Shown: positions 60,325 to 64,000 of the stretch, in pieces
Layout of the letters: each line of letters begins with the position of its first letter
Position numbering within the stretch: the first letter of the stretch is position 1
NCBI GenBank assembly: GCA_902364975.1
Contig: CABJFQ010000009.1
Span: forward strand, 1-64,000
Source of the DNA: Coriobacteriaceae bacterium
GTDB lineage: Bacteria > Actinomycetota > Coriobacteriia > Coriobacteriales > Coriobacteriaceae
Direction of reading: 5' to 3'
Length of the DNA stretch: 64,000 nucleotides
Notes under the pieces: generated by a model
The model's database searches: none
Told to the model about the DNA's origin: nothing
What the model saw: the letters and a program-made list of their open reading frames with translations, nothing else
Program-made: the position numbers and the translations under genes

Positions 60325-61830
60325 GTGGAGCACGAGCAGCATACCTATATCTGCATCGACCTTAAGACGTTCTACGCCAGCGTCGAGTGTGTCGACCGCG
60401 GGCTCGACCCACTCACCACGTGCTTGGTCGTTGCCGACGAATCGCGCGGACGCACGACTATCTGCCTCGCCATCACGCAGGCCATGAAGGACCTCGGGAT
60501 ACACAATCGCTGCCGCCTATTTGAGATTCCCGATGGCATCGACTACATCACGGCCGTACCGCGCATGCAGCATTACATGGAGGTGTCGGCGAAAATCTAC
60601 GGTATCTATCTGGAATACGTCAGCCCCCAGGACGTGCACGTCTACTCCATCGATGAGTGCTTTATCGACGTGACGCCCTATCTGGACCTCTATCACACAG
60701 ATGCGGAAGGGTTCGCCTGCACGCTGCGCGACGAGGTCCTCGCGCGCACCGGCATCACGGCGACGGTCGGCATCGGCCCCAACCTATTCCAGGCCAAGGT
60801 AGCGCTCGACATTACCGCCAAGCACGTACCCAGCCGCATCGGCATACTCGACGACGAGACCTTTCGCAAGGAGATCTGGCCCCATCGTCCCATCACCGAT
60901 ATCTGGGGCATCGGTCCCGGCATGGCAGCCCGCCTCGAGAAATACGGCGTCTACGATCTGATGGGCGTCGCGGCGCTCGACGAAAACCTGCTTTACGACG
61001 AGCTCGGCGTCAATGCCGAATATCTCATCGACCATGCCTTCGGGCGCGAGCCGACAACCATCGCCGATATCCAAGTCTATCGCCCGCAAGCAACTTCGAC
61101 CACCACAGGACAGGTGCTCTCGAAGGGTTATGCCTACGAACAGGCCTATACCGTCTTGCGCGAGATGGTCGACAACGCCGTTTTAGACTTGGTCGATAAG
61201 CACGTGGTCTGCGACAGCATCTCGCTCTTTGTGGGCTACGCGAGCGAACGCGCCGACATACGCCGCCTCGACGCCAGCGGTACAGCGCAGTATGTGGACG
61301 GATGCGGGCACCTGCGCTCGAGCACATCGAGTATCGAACCCACCGCAACCGCCGGCCCCGAGCTCGCGCCCCGTGCGCCCAAGCCCGTCCAGCGCGATGA
61401 CGAACGGCGTCGCCTGGTGCGCGAAGCGCAGGCAATCGATGGCATCTTTGTGGGAGAGCATGGCGGCAAACCGCGCGGTGGCTATGCCGCACTCTTTGCG
61501 CACTCTAACGCCTCGCGAAAGCTGCCCGAGCGCACCAATTCGTTTAAGAAGATCATGGGCTATTTCGATGAGCTCTGGGCGCAGACTGTCGATCCCAAAC
61601 GACCGGTCAAGCGCATCAGCCTGGGATTTGGCAACCTCATGCCCGAGGAATTTGCCACCATCGATCTGTTCAGCGATATCGAGGCCGATGAGCGCGAGCG
61701 CGAGCTGGCCCGTGCCGTGCTGGCTGTAAAAGGCAAATACGGCAAGAACGCGCTGGTTAAGGGACTGAGCTTTACCGCCGGCGCCACCGCACGCGAACGC
61801 AACGATCAGGTAGGAGGGCACCGTGCCTAA
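60325..61830 (+). CDS. Y-family DNA polymerase (DinB/UmuC type)
   Basis: A 501-residue translesion polymerase. Palm residues are CIDLKTFYASVECV (Asp near 11) and YSIDECFIDVT (Asp-Glu near 110). The HhH region WGIGPGMAARLEKYGV and the little-finger domain follow. A polar insertion of about 60 residues lies near 335-395. It belongs with the UvrX/UmuC-like polymerases that pair with YolD, which is the next gene, overlapping by 8 bp. The GTG at 60325 follows GGGAGG. Confidence 0.92.
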   Translation: MEHEQHTYICIDLKTFYASVECVDRGLDPLTTCLVVADESRGRTTICLAITQAMKDLGIHNRCRLFEIPDGIDYITAVPRMQHYMEVSAKIYGIYLEYVSPQDVHVYSIDECFIDVTPYLDLYHTDAEGFACTLRDEVLARTGITATVGIGPNLFQAKVALDITAKHVPSRIGILDDETFRKEIWPHRPITDIWGIGPGMAARLEKYGVYDLMGVAALDENLLYDELGVNAEYLIDHAFGREPTTIADIQVYRPQATSTTTGQVLSKGYAYEQAYTVLREMVDNAVLDLVDKHVVCDSISLFVGYASERADIRRLDASGTAQYVDGCGHLRSSTSSIEPTATAGPELAPRAPKPVQRDDERRRLVREAQAIDGIFVGEHGGKPRGGYAALFAHSNASRKLPERTNSFKKIMGYFDELWAQTVDPKRPVKRISLGFGNLMPEEFATIDLFSDIEADERERELARAVLAVKGKYGKNALVKGLSFTAGATARERNDQVGGHRA

Positions 61831-62248
61831 GCCCCAACAGCAGCCGATGCGGCCACCGACACCTTTTGAACGCCTAGCGGACCCCGAGGGAAGACGTCGC
61901 TCCGCCGACCCCAAGCTCACCGCTAACGGCGCCGTCCGTGCCGGCCGTGCCGCGCAGTTTATGCCCTTTGCCGCCCTCACGGGATATTACGAACTCGTGC
62001 GCAAGCAAGAGATCACCGCCGAACCAAAATGTGAACTCACGGAAGAAAAAGCCCTCGAGCTTTCGAAAAAGCTCGAGGGCCTCAAACGTGGCGACCTAGT
62101 CCGCGTCACCTATTACGATACGTACGGCTATCGCTCCCGCACCGGCATCCTCGACGAGGTACTCCCTGCCTTCAAGCTCCTCAAGCTCAAAGACATCGCC
62201 ATCGATTTCGATGACATTCTTGACATCGAACTGCGCGGACGAGCCTAG
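61823..62248 (+). CDS. YolD-like protein
   Basis: A 141-residue YolD-family protein, the usual partner of UvrX-type polymerases and a predicted UmuD-like accessory. It has NGAVRAGRAAQFMPFAALTG and YELVRKQE, then the small beta domain GDLVRVTYYDTYGYRSRTGI. It starts with GTG at 61823 behind GGAGG. Codons 75-85 form a perfect 13-bp inverted repeat that reads as a terminator on the opposite strand. Confidence 0.88.
   Translation: MPKPQQQPMRPPTPFERLADPEGRRRSADPKLTANGAVRAGRAAQFMPFAALTGYYELVRKQEITAEPKCELTEEKALELSKKLEGLKRGDLVRVTYYDTYGYRSRTGILDEVLPAFKLLKLKDIAIDFDDILDIELRGRA
62046..62080 (-). terminator. Antisense terminator inside the yolD-like gene
   Basis: GCCCTCGAGCTTT and AAAGCTCGAGGGC pair perfectly around CGAA. 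On the minus strand the stem is followed by TTTTT. It lies 194 bp past the stop of the convergent HMA gene and probably ends that transcript inside yolD. Confidence 0.75.
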
Positions 62249-62274
62249 ACAAGGAAGTGCATCCAAGGCGGCGC

Positions 62275-62658
62275 TTACAGCGTCATGACGTAGTAACCCG
62301 CATCCTTCACGGCCGCCACGAGAGCACCGCGATCGATTGGCCGCTTGGAGCGCACGCGCGCCGTGTGGTCCGCGTACGTTACCGTTGCCCACACACCATT
62401 CAGCGCATTGAGGGCATTGGCCACATTCTGAGCGCAGCCATCGCAGCTCATGCCGCCGATGAGCAGCTCATCGCTATAGGGGTAGTGGGACGGATCGGTA
62501 TCCGCAACCACTACCTTCTTGGCCTTCTTACCGCTCGTGCCATCGCTGCAGCAGCTCTTTCCGTGTGTCGAAGCGACAATACGCCGCAGGCCAAAGAACA
62601 TGCCGACGACAATCGCGGCAAGCACGATGATATTTGCAGGGTTTAGCAAGTCTTCCAT
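62275..62658 (-). CDS. Membrane-anchored heavy-metal-associated (HMA) protein
   Basis: A 127-residue protein. An N-terminal hydrophobic anchor (about 8-28, PANIIVLAAIVVGMFFGL) is followed by a Cys-rich linker (GKSCCSDG) and a C-terminal HMA domain with the metal-binding GMSCDGC near residue 69. It resembles copper chaperones (CopZ-like) tethered to the membrane. AAGGGG precedes the ATG at 62658. A CsoR-like palindrome lies 33 bp upstream. Confidence 0.88.
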   Translation of the reverse strand: MEDLLNPANIIVLAAIVVGMFFGLRRIVASTHGKSCCSDGTSGKKAKKVVVADTDPSHYPYSDELLIGGMSCDGCAQNVANALNALNGVWATVTYADHTARVRSKRPIDRGALVAAVKDAGYYVMTL

Positions 62659-62685
62659 GCGATCCCCTTTCTCCAAACTCTTATA

Positions 62686-62705
62686 CCTATACCCCCATGG
62701 GGTGT
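62686..62705. promoter_or_regulatory. CsoR-like copper operator
   Basis: ACCCCcatGGGGT (62691-62703) with flanking TAT and GTT resembles CsoR-type boxes, which have G/C tracts flanked by A/T. It is upstream of the HMA protein gene. Confidence 0.55.
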
Positions 62706-62834
62706 TCCCATCTTACTCCAAACTCGTGTCGGTTCGGTCAATTAGTTTCCCGCTTCAAACTTTTTTGTTGACCTTGGCTTACTTTCGTGTATAAGTTTTC
62801 CTAGGCTAACAACTGAGGACCCGAAAGGAGCATC

Positions 62835-63539
62835 GTGACTCGAACCATTGACATCCCAACATACCAAACGGCTGTCGTGCGCAACTGCTCCCCTACGCTC
62901 GCAGGTATCAAGCCGGCCTCGCTCTTTACCTATCCCGGCGTTTACGCCAACCAAGGCGGAAAACCCGGCGCCGCCCATATCGAAGAGCGACGCTCTCGCC
63001 TGCTCGCGGTCATTGCCCAATGCAACCGCGAGCTCCAGCCACTCGGGATCCATATGAGCGTTTTGGTCTGGCGCCCCTGCGGAGCGCTCATCTATGTGTA
63101 CCGCCCTGCGGACCTCATGCGATACCTCTCCGACCCCCGCGCCACGACGGCGCTTACCGCCGAAGGTTACGATGTCCACAACCTGCCCGCATCCCTGGTG
63201 CATCTCGCCGCGCGCATCACGCTGGCAAGCAGCAATGCCGCAGAAAGCGCCTATGACAGCAGCGTCTGCGCACTCGCGCGAAATAGGCACTGCGATACGG
63301 GGTGCATGTGCGAGTTCCCCCACGAAATTGGCTATTTTTTGGGCTATCCCTACGAAGATGTCCATCAGTTTATCGTCCAGCACGGCGAAAACTATAAGGT
63401 CTTTGGCGCATGGAAGGTATACACAAACGTTGAGCAGGCGCTCACGACCTTCGATTCCTATCGCGCATGCACGCAATACCTTACGTACATCTATCAACAG
63501 GGCTGCACCCTGGGACAACTTGTCCAGGCAACCCGATAG
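62835..63539 (+). CDS. DUF3793 family protein
   Basis: A 234-residue cytoplasmic protein of the DUF3793 family. The hallmark region CDTGCMCEFPHEIGYFLGYP lies near 155-174. AAAGGAG precedes the GTG at 62835. It is followed 46 bp later by a flavodoxin gene, a common pairing in anaerobes, often linked to iron uptake. CCTAGGCTAAC upstream (near 62799) vaguely resembles a DtxR/IdeR box. Function unknown. Confidence 0.9.
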   Translation: MTRTIDIPTYQTAVVRNCSPTLAGIKPASLFTYPGVYANQGGKPGAAHIEERRSRLLAVIAQCNRELQPLGIHMSVLVWRPCGALIYVYRPADLMRYLSDPRATTALTAEGYDVHNLPASLVHLAARITLASSNAAESAYDSSVCALARNRHCDTGCMCEFPHEIGYFLGYPYEDVHQFIVQHGENYKVFGAWKVYTNVEQALTTFDSYRACTQYLTYIYQQGCTLGQLVQATR

Positions 63540-63585
63540 AGCATACAAAACGCGGCCGCACGCCGCACAACCGAAAGGAAAACAT

Positions 63586-64000
63586 ATGAGCAAGATCGCC
63601 GTCGTCTATTGGAGTGGCACGGGCAATACCGAGGCCATGGCAAACCTCGTCGCCGAAGGCGCCACGTCCGCGGGTGCCGAGACTGAGGTCATCCCCTGCG
63701 CCGACTTCTCTGCCGACAGGGCCGCCGACTACGACGCCTTCGCCTTCGGCTGCCCCGCCATGGGCTCCGAGGAACTCGAGTACGATGAGTTCCAGCCGAT
63801 GTGGGACGAGGTCAAGGAGGTTCTCGGCGACAAGAAGGTCGTCCTCTTTGGCTCCTATTCGTGGGCCGAGGGCGAGTGGATGGACAACTGGAAGGCCGAC
63901 GCCGACGAGGCGGGCGTCAACGTCGTCGATTCCGTCATCTGCTACGACGCCCCCGACGATGAGGGCGAGACGGCCTGCAGGGCCCTGGGAGCGGAGCTAG
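63586..64000 (+). CDS. Flavodoxin (cut by the window end)
   Basis: The first 138 codons of a flavodoxin: KIAVVYWSGTGNTEAMANLV (the FMN phosphate loop, residues 3-22), AFGCPAMGSEELEYDEF and VVLFGSYSWAEGEWM. It carries electrons at low potential in place of ferredoxin. AAAGGAAA precedes the ATG at 63586. Usual flavodoxins have about 140-150 residues, so only the last few codons are missing. Coupling with DUF3793 suggests an iron-linked operon. Confidence 0.92.
   Translation, partial: MSKIAVVYWSGTGNTEAMANLVAEGATSAGAETEVIPCADFSADRAADYDAFAFGCPAMGSEELEYDEFQPMWDEVKEVLGDKKVVLFGSYSWAEGEWMDNWKADADEAGVNVVDSVICYDAPDDEGETACRALGAEL

Overview
The window looks like a chromosomal segment of a gut Coriobacteriia, most likely Collinsella or a close relative. 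This is inferred from its high G+C, consistent AGGAGG-type ribosome binding sites with some GTG/TTG starts, an LPXTG-anchored protein, fermentative genes (two acetate kinases, lactate dehydrogenase), DUF3793 beside flavodoxin, and Coriobacteria-style tailed membrane proteins. No rRNA, tRNA, CRISPR, prophage or transposase gene was seen. Genes are dense and mostly in short operons bounded by intrinsic terminators.

Layout. 1-2.8 kb: two tandem acetate kinase genes, each with its own terminator. 2.9-9.3 kb: MFS transporter with LysR regulator, HIT protein, exonuclease VII, zinc peptidase, RNase D. 9.4-12.7 kb: lipid kinase, a 30-residue membrane protein, and a wall-anchored C69 peptidase. 12.7-16.4 kb: a Trp-Trp-Trp leader peptide and attenuator in front of a complete ECF transporter (S component, fused double ATPase, EcfT), which points to tryptophan import. 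16.4-20.8 kb: a probable aspartate racemase/D-aspartate ligase pair, a MOSC protein, and a secreted coiled-coil cell-wall protein. 20.8-24.3 kb: serine/threonine kinase with an HTH partner, small membrane proteins, and a higBA toxin-antitoxin module. 24.4-36.7 kb: lysine/diaminopimelate synthesis (M20 deacetylase, a lysine riboswitch, a LysA-DapA fusion, DapB, DapH, an aminotransferase), with a nucleoid-associated protein, an alpha/beta hydrolase, lactate dehydrogenase and NAD synthetase between them. 36.8-44.3 kb: two Coriobacteria-style proteins (one split by an in-frame stop), EttA, sdpRI, a putative type I toxin, TcdA and TatD.

44.3-55.7 kb is the most unusual region: one co-directional set of ten genes under a GntR/UTRA regulator. 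It carries a fructosamine (Amadori-product) catabolic core (FrlB-like deglycase, FrlD-like kinase, FrlC-like epimerase). To this are added a YfcC-type carrier, two amidohydrolases with degenerate metal motifs, a second divergent PfkB kinase, YjbQ, BtpA/SgcQ and an FGGY sugar kinase. No such ten-gene combination is known to me.

55.9-64 kb: two HAD phosphatases, glucose-6-phosphate isomerase, a truncated iron-alcohol-dehydrogenase-like protein, a Y-family polymerase with YolD, a copper-type HMA protein under a CsoR-like box, DUF3793, and a flavodoxin cut by the window end.

Intergenic gaps also hold a family of short hairpin repeats with a GTCCC/GGGAC core (at least eight copies). RNA-level control is frequent: a trp attenuator, a lysine riboswitch with a probable translational platform, and several leader hairpins.
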